Under the pieces are notes generated by a model that was not told the DNA's origin, ran no database searches, and worked only from the letters and a program-made list of their open reading frames with translations. Made by a program: the position numbers and the translations under genes. Of a stretch of DNA of 10,480 nucleotides, positions 1-6,897 are shown piece after piece (positions within the stretch are counted from its first letter, which is position 1; every line of letters starts with the position of its first letter). This stretch comes from DATKWU01 sp964653685 (GTDB taxonomy: Bacteria > Patescibacteriota > Microgenomatia > PFEM01 > JAHIFH01). The DNA is taken from positions 1-10,480 of the forward strand of contig CAZZHA010000021.1 of the NCBI GenBank assembly GCA_964653685.1, in the 5' to 3' direction.

Positions 1-2
1 TG

Positions 3-623
3 GATGAAAATTTAGTAGTTCATCTATTTAAAGTGGCAGAAAAAAGAAAAAAAGCTAGTCTTTTAAGTCCAAAAATCTATTTTACTTCTGGGTATGAGTT
101 TCATCGTGATCGTTATCAAGATTCAGAGAGAGGCAAGGTTCTTTGGTTTGCCGGAGGCATCATTGATTGGCAGAACGTTCTGACTCAACATCGCGGCGTT
201 GACGAAGTTGATCAGGGACAGTATGACCAAATAGAAGCAACCGATTATATTTCTGGCTGTGCGATGTTAATTAAAAGAAAAGTGATCGAGAAAATTGGCT
301 TTTTAGATAAAAAATATTTTGCTTATTATGAGGATTCTGATTACTCGGTTCGGGCTAAAAAAGCGGGTTTTCAGCTTTTATTCGTTCCTCAAGCAAAAAT
401 GTGGCATTTTAACGCCGGTTCAAGTGAAGTCGGTGGCTCTTTACATGATTATTATTTGACTAGAAATCGCCTTTTATTTGGTTTTCGCTACGCGCCTTTA
501 CGAGCTAAAATAGCCTTGTTTAAGTGGGGCTTAAGCCGTTTGCTTATTGGTCGGCCTTGGCAGAAAATCGCTTTCCGTGACTTTTTGATTAATAGATTTG
601 GGAAAGGAAGTTATGAGGCTTAG
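3..623 (+). CDS. GT2 family glycosyltransferase, C-terminal part (5' truncated by window edge)
   Basis: Transfers a sugar from a nucleotide-sugar donor to a glycan or lipid acceptor on the cytoplasmic face; the actual sugar cannot be told. The reading frame is open from base 3, so the gene starts upstream and a GTG at 33 is not its start. The visible 206 residues lack the N-terminal donor-binding half (VDN/DxD region). They keep the typical C-terminal half: a WFAGG segment at residues 48-52, SGCAMLI at 84-90, then the catalytic-base region YYEDSDYSVRAKKAG (110-113 = E-D-S-D) and a downstream MWH (H135). The basic tail (160-206) may lie on the membrane. The last 11 bases overlap the next gene. 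It resembles the GT2 at 4511-5317 around the EDxD motif, so the two are probably paralogues. The family call is firm; the substrate is unknown. Confidence 0.9.
   Translation, partial: DENLVVHLFKVAEKRKKASLLSPKIYFTSGYEFHRDRYQDSERGKVLWFAGGIIDWQNVLTQHRGVDEVDQGQYDQIEATDYISGCAMLIKRKVIEKIGFLDKKYFAYYEDSDYSVRAKKAGFQLLFVPQAKMWHFNAGSSEVGGSLHDYYLTRNRLLFGFRYAPLRAKIALFKWGLSRLLIGRPWQKIAFRDFLINRFGKGSYEA
605..610 (+). promoter_or_regulatory. Shine-Dalgarno sequence deciding the start at 613
   Basis: AGGAAG lies just upstream of the ATG at 613, with a very short spacer. It supports ATG 613 over an in-frame TTG at 598, which has no such signal and would add five residues in front of the conserved MRLSVIILTRNEE start of the fold. 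Confidence 0.6.
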
Positions 624-1362
624 TGTCATTATTCTTACCCGCAATGAAGAAGCCATGATTAAGGATTGTTTAGAGTCAGTCAAATGGGCTGAGGAGATTA
701 TTTTGGTTGACACCGGTTCGACTGATAAAACAAGAGAAATTGCGACAAAATATCAGGTAAAGATTATCGAAGTCACTTCGAAAAAGCCAGATTATGCTAG
801 CTGGAGAAATAAAGGCTTAGCCGTCGCTAAAGGCGATTGGGTTTTTTATCTTGATGCCGATGAGCGGGTGACACCTGGATTAAGAAAAGAGATAGAAGCA
901 ATAATAAAAAAGAATCAGGATGGAGCTTTTGCCATTCCTCGAAGAAATTTTTATTTGGGTAAAGAAGTCAAACACGGCGGTTCTTGGCCTGATTATGTCA
1001 AGAGATTGTTTAAGAAAAACAAACTCAAAAAATGGCGAGGCAGATTGCATGAAGAGCCGGTTTATGAAGGTGAATTGAGTCATTTAAAAGAACCGATGCT
1101 CCATCTGACTCACCGGGATTTATCGGCAATGGTCGAAAAAACTAGACAATGGTCAAAAATCGAAGCAGAATTGCTTTACCAAGCTCATCATCCGCCGGTT
1201 ACTTGGTGGCGGATTTTAAGAATTATGATGGGTGAATTTTGGCTGCGAGCCATTAAGCAGCAAGGCTGGCAAGACGGCACTGTCGGTTGGATTGAAATTA
1301 TTTTTCAAATGTTTAGTCGTTTTATTACTTATGCCAGATTATGGGAAAGGCAGCAAAAATGA
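613..1362 (+). CDS. GT2 glycosyltransferase, WaaE/KdtX-like
   Basis: Predicted inverting GT-A transferase of 249 residues. It resembles the WaaE/KdtX group, whose characterised members add glucose to the lipopolysaccharide inner core. CPR bacteria are not expected to make LPS, so only the fold and chemistry should be carried over. The N-terminal strand and turn read SVIILTRNEE (4-13), with nucleotide-binding residues in LVDTGSTDKT (D33) and the metal-binding DADE at 81-84. They are followed by WPDYVKRLF (125-133) and RLHEEPVYEG (144-153), the acceptor-side region typical of this group. The C-terminal part, with WWRI (198-201) and an aromatic, amphipathic stretch to about 245, probably sits on the membrane. 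The gene overlaps its upstream neighbour by 11 nt and the next gene by the 4-nt ATGA motif. Family call strong; sugar and acceptor unknown. Confidence 0.92.
   Translation: MRLSVIILTRNEEAMIKDCLESVKWAEEIILVDTGSTDKTREIATKYQVKIIEVTSKKPDYASWRNKGLAVAKGDWVFYLDADERVTPGLRKEIEAIIKKNQDGAFAIPRRNFYLGKEVKHGGSWPDYVKRLFKKNKLKKWRGRLHEEPVYEGELSHLKEPMLHLTHRDLSAMVEKTRQWSKIEAELLYQAHHPPVTWWRILRIMMGEFWLRAIKQQGWQDGTVGWIEIIFQMFSRFITYARLWERQQK
1344..1350 (+). promoter_or_regulatory. Shine-Dalgarno sequence deciding the start at 1359
   Basis: GGAAAGG ends 8 nt before the ATG at 1359. An in-frame ATG at 1341 would put this site inside the coding region and add MGKAAK before the natural start of the Rossmann fold. ATG 1359 also forms the ATGA overlap with the preceding stop, as at other junctions here. 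Confidence 0.65.
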
Positions 1363-2414
1363 AAAGAGCTGGAATTTTTGATCCCTATTTGGATACTTTA
1401 GGTGGTGGCGAGCGCTACACGATGACGGTCGCTTATTGTTTGGCTGAAAAAGACTGGCAAGTGGATGTTTTTTGGGATGATAGGGGAATAGGGAAGAAGT
1501 TGGAAAAGAGATTGGGGATTGATTTAAAGAAAATTAATTTTGTTCCTAATATTTTTAAGGAAAATTTCTTTAAAAAAATGTCCTTGATGAAAAAATATGA
1601 TTTACTCTTTTATCTTTCTGACGGCAGTGTTCCCTCCCTTTTTGCTAAAAGGAATCTTCTCCATTTCCAAGTCCCCTTTCATCATGTTGGCGGTAGAAAA
1701 CCTTTGAATCAGGTTAAATTAAAAAGAATTGATTATGTTATTTGTAATTCTCAATTAACCAAAAGGTTTATTGACAAAGAATATGGTGTTCAAAGTAGGG
1801 TTGTTTATCCGCCCGTCGCCGTTAAAGAATTTAAACCAGGCAAAAAGAAAAATATTATCTTTTCGGTTGGCCGGTTTTCTCGGTTAATGCAGGCTAAGAG
1901 ACAGGATGTTTTAGTAGATGTTTTTAGCCAGATAGCTAAAGAGTTAGGTGATTGGCAATTGGTTTTAGCTGGCGGAACAGATATTGGCAAAGATAAAACT
2001 TTTGATTTACTTAAACAGAAAGCTAAAAGACTGCCAGTCGAGATTATTGATAGTCCTTCTTTTTCCGAATTGAAGAATCTTTATGCTCAAGCCAAAATTT
2101 TCTGGACAGCAGCTGGCTTTGGTGTTGATGAGGAGCAGAATCCAGAAAAAGTAGAACAATTTGGGATTACCACAGTGGAAGCGATGGCGGCTGGTTGTGT
2201 GCCGATTGTGATTAATAAAGGGGGACAGCCAGAAATTGTTAATCACCAGCAAGATGGTTTATTATGGAAGAGTAAAGAAGAATTAATTAAACAGACATTA
2301 AAAGTCGCTCGGGATAACCAATTAAGGGAAAAATTGGCCAGAGCGGCGCAAAAAAGAGCCCAGGTTTTTTCTCAAGAACAATTTTGCCAGGAAATAGTAA
2401 AATTAGCTCAATGA
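1359..2414 (+). CDS. GT4 family glycosyltransferase, ALG11-like
   Basis: Retaining GT-B transferase of 351 residues, acting on the cytoplasmic face. The N-terminal acceptor domain opens with GIFDPYLDTLGGGERYT (GGGER at 15-19). That opening resembles the glycine-rich GGGER start of ALG11, the eukaryotic GDP-mannose-dependent alpha-1,2-mannosyltransferase of lipid-linked oligosaccharide synthesis. Other shared-looking pieces are LHFQVPFHH (101-109), CNSQLTK (129-135) and VVYPPV (148-153). The C-terminal donor domain has SVGRFSRLMQAKRQDVL (169-185) and the GT4 E-x7-E motif at E266 and E274 in EQFGITTVEAMAAGCVPI, followed by GGQPEIV (288-294). Length is near the GT4 norm and there is no membrane segment. 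The start follows a good Shine-Dalgarno sequence, with ATGA overlaps at both ends. The family is certain. The ALG11 likeness is my reading of motifs, so a mannosyl donor is an inference only. Confidence 0.92.
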   Translation: MKRAGIFDPYLDTLGGGERYTMTVAYCLAEKDWQVDVFWDDRGIGKKLEKRLGIDLKKINFVPNIFKENFFKKMSLMKKYDLLFYLSDGSVPSLFAKRNLLHFQVPFHHVGGRKPLNQVKLKRIDYVICNSQLTKRFIDKEYGVQSRVVYPPVAVKEFKPGKKKNIIFSVGRFSRLMQAKRQDVLVDVFSQIAKELGDWQLVLAGGTDIGKDKTFDLLKQKAKRLPVEIIDSPSFSELKNLYAQAKIFWTAAGFGVDEEQNPEKVEQFGITTVEAMAAGCVPIVINKGGQPEIVNHQQDGLLWKSKEELIKQTLKVARDNQLREKLARAAQKRAQVFSQEQFCQEIVKLAQ

Positions 2415-3652
2415 AAAAGTTTTTTCTCAAATGGATTTTAATTGGCTTGGCTTTAAGATTGATCTTAATGCCTTTAACGGTTCACCCCGATATTCGTGCC
2501 ATTGATTTTGGCGCCTATCTAATCTCTCAAAAAGGGGAATGGCTGACTTTTTATGACCACCTTTCTCGATTAGGCCCCGGTAATTTATTTGTCACCATTT
2601 ATGGGTTAGATTTATTCATCTATCCTCCCTTAGCCTATTTAATTCCTGGTGTCTTCATGTTTTTCTTGGGTCCTTTATATAATTTTTCTTTTAATAATCT
2701 CTTTCTTTTAGATATAGGAGCTACTTATCACGCCATGATTTTATTTAAGACCCTCTTTTTACTTAAGTTGCCCTACCTTCTTTTTGATTTCCTGTTAGCT
2801 TTTTTGCTTTATCGGTTGTTTACTCAAAAAAAAGCCGAAATTGCTTTTAAATTATGGATGGTTAATCCTTTAACTCTTTACACTACTTTTGCCATGGGCC
2901 AGATAGATATTTTTCCGACCCTAATGATTGTCGCCGCGCTTTTCTTTGCCTTTAAAGAAAAAAAAGAATGGTCGGTTTTAATGTTGGGTCTGGGTGGCGC
3001 TTTCAAGTTAGTCCCCTTACTCTTTTTGCCTATTTTTGCTTTGGTTTTAGAAAAAGGATTTTGGCGGCGAATGAAACTTTTGCTCATTGGCGCCGCCCCC
3101 TATTTAGTAATTGTTGCTCCCTATCTTCTTTTTTCACCAATGTATCGGCAATCAGCCTTTTTAGCCAGTCAAACAGAAAAAATGCTTTACCTGAAATTGC
3201 CTTTGTCAGGAGCAGAATATCTTTCGGTTTTTGCCATTGGCTATTTTCTCTTGCTGTTTTTGGCTAATAAACTGACTGGTAAAAAAGAAGCTCTTTGGCA
3301 AATAGGTTTGGCTTTAATGCTTCTTTTTTTCTCGGTGACTCATTACCACCCCCAATGGTTTTTATGGTTGACACCCTTTTTAATTTGGCTGGTAATTGCT
3401 AAGGGAAGAAAATATTTTGTTCATCTCGGTATTTTATTTAGTTGTTATCTGGCTTTATTATTCTTTTTTGAATCCTCGCTCCACCTGGGTTTATTTGTTC
3501 CCATCGCTCCCTCTCTGGCCAAAATTGGTTCCCTGACTGATTGGTTAACAGGCTTAACTAATATTTTTACCCTTAAGAGTTTAATCCGTTCTTTATTTGC
3601 GGCGACAGCCCTGGTTTTGGTGGTTCAGATATTTAAAGAAAAAAGCGTATGA
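2411..3652 (+). CDS. Polytopic membrane protein, putative GT-C glycosyltransferase (paralogue A)
   Basis: A 413-residue integral membrane protein with about ten to twelve hydrophobic segments, beginning at residues 5-22. Probably a GT-C transferase using a polyprenyl-phosphate sugar on the outer face, in the broad neighbourhood of the GT87/DUF2029 or PIG-M-like families; the exact family is not certain. After the first helix comes HPDI (25-28), where D27 is the candidate catalytic acid. Then come YPPLAY (71-76), KLPYL with D126 (119-126), NP (152-153), GQIDIFP (163-169), AFKLVPLL (197-204), RQS (246-248) and HYHPQW (311-316). Nearly all of these recur in order in the protein at 8612-9868, so the two are paralogues. 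ATG 2411 was chosen over a TTG at 2384 because it forms an ATGA overlap and starts directly before the first helix. No Shine-Dalgarno sequence lies close by, so translation is probably coupled to the upstream gene. Confidence 0.85.
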   Translation: MKKFFLKWILIGLALRLILMPLTVHPDIRAIDFGAYLISQKGEWLTFYDHLSRLGPGNLFVTIYGLDLFIYPPLAYLIPGVFMFFLGPLYNFSFNNLFLLDIGATYHAMILFKTLFLLKLPYLLFDFLLAFLLYRLFTQKKAEIAFKLWMVNPLTLYTTFAMGQIDIFPTLMIVAALFFAFKEKKEWSVLMLGLGGAFKLVPLLFLPIFALVLEKGFWRRMKLLLIGAAPYLVIVAPYLLFSPMYRQSAFLASQTEKMLYLKLPLSGAEYLSVFAIGYFLLLFLANKLTGKKEALWQIGLALMLLFFSVTHYHPQWFLWLTPFLIWLVIAKGRKYFVHLGILFSCYLALLFFFESSLHLGLFVPIAPSLAKIGSLTDWLTGLTNIFTLKSLIRSLFAATALVLVVQIFKEKSV

Positions 3653-4509
3653 AGTTTTCCGTCATTATCCCCAATTGGAACAACTTAGACTTGTTCAGAA
3701 AAAACCTAAGAAAAATTATCGCCATCGAGGCTGATGAGGTGATTGTCACTGATGATAATTCTAAAGATGGTAGTTTGGATTATTTAAAGAAAAACTTTCC
3801 CAAAGTTAAACTGGTTACCCACCGCCGTTTAGGTTTTGCCGGTAATGTTAACCGCGGTGTTGAAATCGCTAAGCATGAGATTATTGTTCTTCTTAATATT
3901 GATGTTATTCCCCGAAAAAATTCACTCCAGCCTCTAAAAGAAGACTTTAAGGATCCGACTGTTTTTGCCGTTTCTTTTAATGAAATTAACAACCCCAAGC
4001 TTAGTTGGACCAAAGGCTATTTTTTAAAAGGTTACATTATTCATGCCGCCGGGAAAAAAACCAAAACCCCTCATCAAACTTTTTGGGCAAGTGGCGGCAG
4101 TGCTGCCTTTAGGAAGTCTATGTGGGAACGCTTAGGTGGTTTTGATGAAAGTTTTAAGTTTTATTGGGAAGATATTGATTTATGTTACCGGGCCCAAAAA
4201 AGAGGCTGGCGATGTTTATGGGACCCTCGAGCTCAAGTCACTCATCAACACGAAAGCACTTTTAAAAAATTAAGAAAAAGCTATGTTTCTTTAATTCAGG
4301 AAAGAAACCAGCTCTTGTTTATCTGGAAAAACTTAACTGCCCCGAAATTAATGCCTAAACATCTTGCCGGCATTTTTTATCGTTTAAGAAATCCAGGTTA
4401 TCTTAAGGTTATCTTAGCGGCTCTAATTAAGCTGCCTGGACTGATCCCTAAAAGATTTAAAGAACAAGAAGAAGCCATTATTTCTGATAAAAAGATACTT
4501 AATCTTTGA
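3649..4509 (+). CDS. GT2 family glycosyltransferase
   Basis: Complete 286-residue inverting GT-A transferase. The N-terminus is SVIIPNWNN (4-12), followed by the nucleotide-binding TDDNSKDGS (34-42), RLGFAGNVNRG (60-70) and NID (83-85) at the DxD position; NxD is a common variant in rhamnosyltransferase-like GT2 enzymes. SGGSAAFRK (148-156) and FYWEDIDLCYRAQKRGW (171-187, with E174-D175) carry the catalytic-base region. H199 and H201 follow. The C-terminal 60 residues are basic with a hydrophobic patch, suggesting peripheral attachment to the membrane. It begins in an ATGA overlap with the gene before, without a clear Shine-Dalgarno sequence, and ends 1 nt before the next start. It is similar in length and motif order to the following gene, probably an old duplicate. 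Substrate unknown. Confidence 0.93.
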   Translation: MKFSVIIPNWNNLDLFRKNLRKIIAIEADEVIVTDDNSKDGSLDYLKKNFPKVKLVTHRRLGFAGNVNRGVEIAKHEIIVLLNIDVIPRKNSLQPLKEDFKDPTVFAVSFNEINNPKLSWTKGYFLKGYIIHAAGKKTKTPHQTFWASGGSAAFRKSMWERLGGFDESFKFYWEDIDLCYRAQKRGWRCLWDPRAQVTHQHESTFKKLRKSYVSLIQERNQLLFIWKNLTAPKLMPKHLAGIFYRLRNPGYLKVILAALIKLPGLIPKRFKEQEEAIISDKKILNL

Positions 4510-4510
4510 A

Positions 4511-5317
4511 ATGGATTTATCAATTATTATCCCCAATTTTAATACTAAAAAACTTCTTAAAGAGTGTCTTGATTCTCTCAAAAGGAATAAGGGCAGTTTA
4601 AAAATGGAAGTGATTGTCGTTGATAACGGTTCAGAAGACAGCAGTGTTGATTATTTGAAAAAAAACCTTCAAGGAGAAACAATTCAAGCCATCTTGCTTG
4701 ATCAAAACTGGGGTTTTGCGGGCGCGGTTAATCGGGGAATAAAACAAGCTAAAGGAAAATTCATTCTTCTGCTTAACGTTGATACCCAAGTTTTAGAAGA
4801 GACTTTAAAAGAGACCATCAACTTTGTTCAAGACCATCCTCAAGCAATTACTGGTTTGCAATTAATTAATCCTGATGGTTCAATTCAGCCTTCGGTTTAC
4901 CATTTTCCTTCTCTTTTAAGGGCGATCAAAGAATTTTGGCTGGGTAGGGAAGATAGTTATCAAAAATATTATCCCCGAACCAAAAAACCAATCAAAGTCG
5001 ATGCGGTCACCGGAGCGGCCATGGTCATTCCCCGGAAGGTAATCAAAAAGATTGGCTCATTAAACGAAAAATATTTCTTTTATTTTGAAGACCTGGATTA
5101 TTGTCGCCAAGCAAAGAAAGCCGGTTTGGCTGTTTATTATTTGCCTTCAGCCAAGGTGCTTCACCATCACGGTGCGGCAGGTAAAGATTTGCCGGAAATA
5201 ACCCATCAGTGGCTGGTGGAGAGCAGTAAAAAATATAATGGCTTATTAAAATATTACTTGTTAACTTTAATTATTGGCTTGGGGCAAAAATGGCGAAAAT
5301 TAATTGGCAAAAGCTAG
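4511..5317 (+). CDS. GT2 family glycosyltransferase, rhamnosyltransferase-like
   Basis: Complete 268-residue GT-A transferase. Motifs in order: LSIIIPNFNT (3-12), VVDNGSEDSS (36-45), WGFAGAVNRGI (67-77), LLNVDTQV (87-94, with N89-x-D91 at the DxD position), LINPDGSIQPS (118-128), DAVTGAAMVIPRKVI (164-178) and FYFEDLDYCRQAKKAG (190-205). Histidines 218-220 close the active-site region. This order is that of the WbbL/RfbF-like GT2 group, many of which move rhamnose from dTDP-rhamnose; the donor here is not proved. The C-terminal hydrophobic stretch YYLLTLIIGLG (248-258) could anchor the protein to the membrane. There is a 1-nt gap to the previous gene and no clear ribosome-binding site. The final 28 bases overlap the next gene, the longest overlap in the cluster. 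Confidence 0.93.
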   Translation: MDLSIIIPNFNTKKLLKECLDSLKRNKGSLKMEVIVVDNGSEDSSVDYLKKNLQGETIQAILLDQNWGFAGAVNRGIKQAKGKFILLLNVDTQVLEETLKETINFVQDHPQAITGLQLINPDGSIQPSVYHFPSLLRAIKEFWLGREDSYQKYYPRTKKPIKVDAVTGAAMVIPRKVIKKIGSLNEKYFFYFEDLDYCRQAKKAGLAVYYLPSAKVLHHHGAAGKDLPEITHQWLVESSKKYNGLLKYYLLTLIIGLGQKWRKLIGKS

Positions 5318-6897
5318 ATAAATTTTGGTTAATCTCTTTCCTGCTTATTCTCGGTCTCGGTTTTTTTCTTCGTTTGGCTTGGCTGGGTGATTATCCGGTT
5401 GGTTTTCATTCTCAAGAAGCGTTATTAGGTTATCGAGGTCAGTTATTAGCTAATAATCTTATTGATGAGACCGGCAGGCGATTGCCTTTGGTTTTTACCT
5501 CTTTTGAAGGCTATCAGTGGTTCTTACCTTCCTATTTGGTCGCTTTTTCAGTCAAGCTTTTTGGTCTCAATGAATTGGCTGTTCATTTCCCCTTTGCTTT
5601 TTTTAGCTGTTTGGGCTTGGTGGCTTTTTTTGGTCTTTGCCGCCATTTTTTCCCTGGCAATAAATGGTTGGCTAATTGGGCAGCTTTAGTTTTAGCTATC
5701 AGTCCTGGCTTGATTTTTCTTTCCCGAACCAGTTCTTACATTACTTTATTTCTTAATCTGGTTCTTTCAGGTTTTTGGCTGTTTTTATTTTTGGAAAAAA
5801 GAAAAGCTTTCAAACTAAGGGGCTTTTTAGTTATTCTGGTTTTTTTGTTATTACTCCTTACGGTCTTTAGTTACACCCAAACAACTAATTGGCAGCAAGA
5901 TTTGTTTCATAAACACTTGGGCTTTTTCACCAATCCGGCAGTAATCAACAGTATTAATCAAATGCGGGGGGAAAATTTACTTTCAGGCAATCCTTTATTA
6001 GGAAAATTATTTTATAACAAAAGTTTTTATCTGGTTCAATTAATTAAAGTCTTTTTTGACCATCTTAAACCCAGTTTTTATTTTCTCACCGGTGATAAAA
6101 ATCCTCTCCATGGTTTATCTAATTTTGGTCCGATTCTACCTATTTTTTTGCCTCTTTTTTTGGTTGGAATTTGGTTTTTGTTTAAAAAATCTGATTTAAA
6201 AAGAGTTCGCCGGTGGTTGATGATTGGCTTTCTTTTAGCGACGATTCCTTCCCTTATGGACTATCCTTCTCCGAATCAGGAAAAGCTGGTTTTGGTCTTG
6301 CCTATCTTGGCGGTCCTGATTGGTTATACTGCTAGTCGACTAAAAAGATATCAATTGGTCATCTTTTCCTTTTTCCTGGTCTTGAATCTTGGTTTTGTTG
6401 TTTATGATTTTGTTTACAAAGAACCGATCCGGGCTCAAAAAGATTGGCAGCTTGGAGCCAAGGAACTGGTTGCCAAGGTTCAATCTTACGACGAAGATTT
6501 TGATAAGATTTTGATTACCGATAAAGATTCACCTGATTTAGGCCCTCATTTCCTTTTTTATCTAAACTATCCGGTTAAAGACCTTTGGCAAAAAACTAAC
6601 TTAGAAAAAGGAAAGGTAGATTACCTCCAATGGATTGACCAAATCGGTAAGATTGAAATTGGTCGTTTTAATGACTGGCAAATTAACCCAGGCGAAAAAG
6701 GATTGTTAATCGTGACGCCAGAAGAAAAACAGGCACTGGTTAATTACCGAATTAAAAGAAAAGAAGGTAGTTTGACAAACACTCCCTGTTTTGCCGTGAT
6801 TGATGAATTAAGAGGTTTAGATGAAGAAGTAATTTATCTTTTTCTGGCCATCAATAATGAAAACTGTTTACTTAAAGTTCAAGAGGAAAAAGAATGA
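5290..6897 (+). CDS. PMT/ArnT-like (GT39/GT83-type) membrane protein with degenerate active-site residues
   Basis: A 535-residue protein with about ten membrane segments (roughly 12-375) and a soluble extracytoplasmic C-terminal domain (about 376-535). It is homologous to the next gene: LRLAWLGDYPVG (27-38) matches LRFWQLGQHPVS there, ISPGLIFLSR (137-146) matches ISPWHLQASR, and the soluble domains share FLFY-Y. PMT/ArnT enzymes transfer a sugar from a polyprenyl-phosphate donor using an acidic residue in the first outer loop. Here that position is Q42 (SQEALLGY) where the neighbour has D36 (IDELSIGY). Other polar positions also differ: G74 and Q76 for D68 and K70, Y150 for D143, and NQEK for HPLR. 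About 40 residues, a likely two-helix hairpin, are missing after residue 171. It may be a non-catalytic partner or have altered chemistry. The frame is intact. ATG 5290 is preceded by a weak GGGG. Confidence 0.88.
   Translation: MAKINWQKLDKFWLISFLLILGLGFFLRLAWLGDYPVGFHSQEALLGYRGQLLANNLIDETGRRLPLVFTSFEGYQWFLPSYLVAFSVKLFGLNELAVHFPFAFFSCLGLVAFFGLCRHFFPGNKWLANWAALVLAISPGLIFLSRTSSYITLFLNLVLSGFWLFLFLEKRKAFKLRGFLVILVFLLLLLTVFSYTQTTNWQQDLFHKHLGFFTNPAVINSINQMRGENLLSGNPLLGKLFYNKSFYLVQLIKVFFDHLKPSFYFLTGDKNPLHGLSNFGPILPIFLPLFLVGIWFLFKKSDLKRVRRWLMIGFLLATIPSLMDYPSPNQEKLVLVLPILAVLIGYTASRLKRYQLVIFSFFLVLNLGFVVYDFVYKEPIRAQKDWQLGAKELVAKVQSYDEDFDKILITDKDSPDLGPHFLFYLNYPVKDLWQKTNLEKGKVDYLQWIDQIGKIEIGRFNDWQINPGEKGLLIVTPEEKQALVNYRIKRKEGSLTNTPCFAVIDELRGLDEEVIYLFLAINNENCLLKVQEEKE
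6882..6886 (+). promoter_or_regulatory. Shine-Dalgarno sequence deciding the start at 6894
   Basis: AGAGG ends 7 nt before ATG 6894, an ideal spacing. A second in-frame ATG at 6900 lies only two codons on. 6894 is preferred because it also makes the ATGA overlap with the preceding stop. Confidence 0.6.

Noticed and set aside
33..35. GTG as start of the first gene
   Set aside because: The frame is open through to base 3 and the upstream residues (DENLVVHLFK) fit the GT2 family. The protein would lack its donor-binding half, so this is simply the middle of a truncated gene.
531..713. Minus-strand open frame of 60 codons across the first gene junction
   Set aside because: It is antisense to two well-supported GT2 genes, has no recognisable domain and is the kind of shadow frame expected here.
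2968..3267. Plus-strand open frame of 99 codons inside the GT-C paralogue A gene
   Set aside because: It is an alternative frame of a gene with full-length homology to another protein in the window. Its serine- and phenylalanine-rich product has no plausible fold or start signal.
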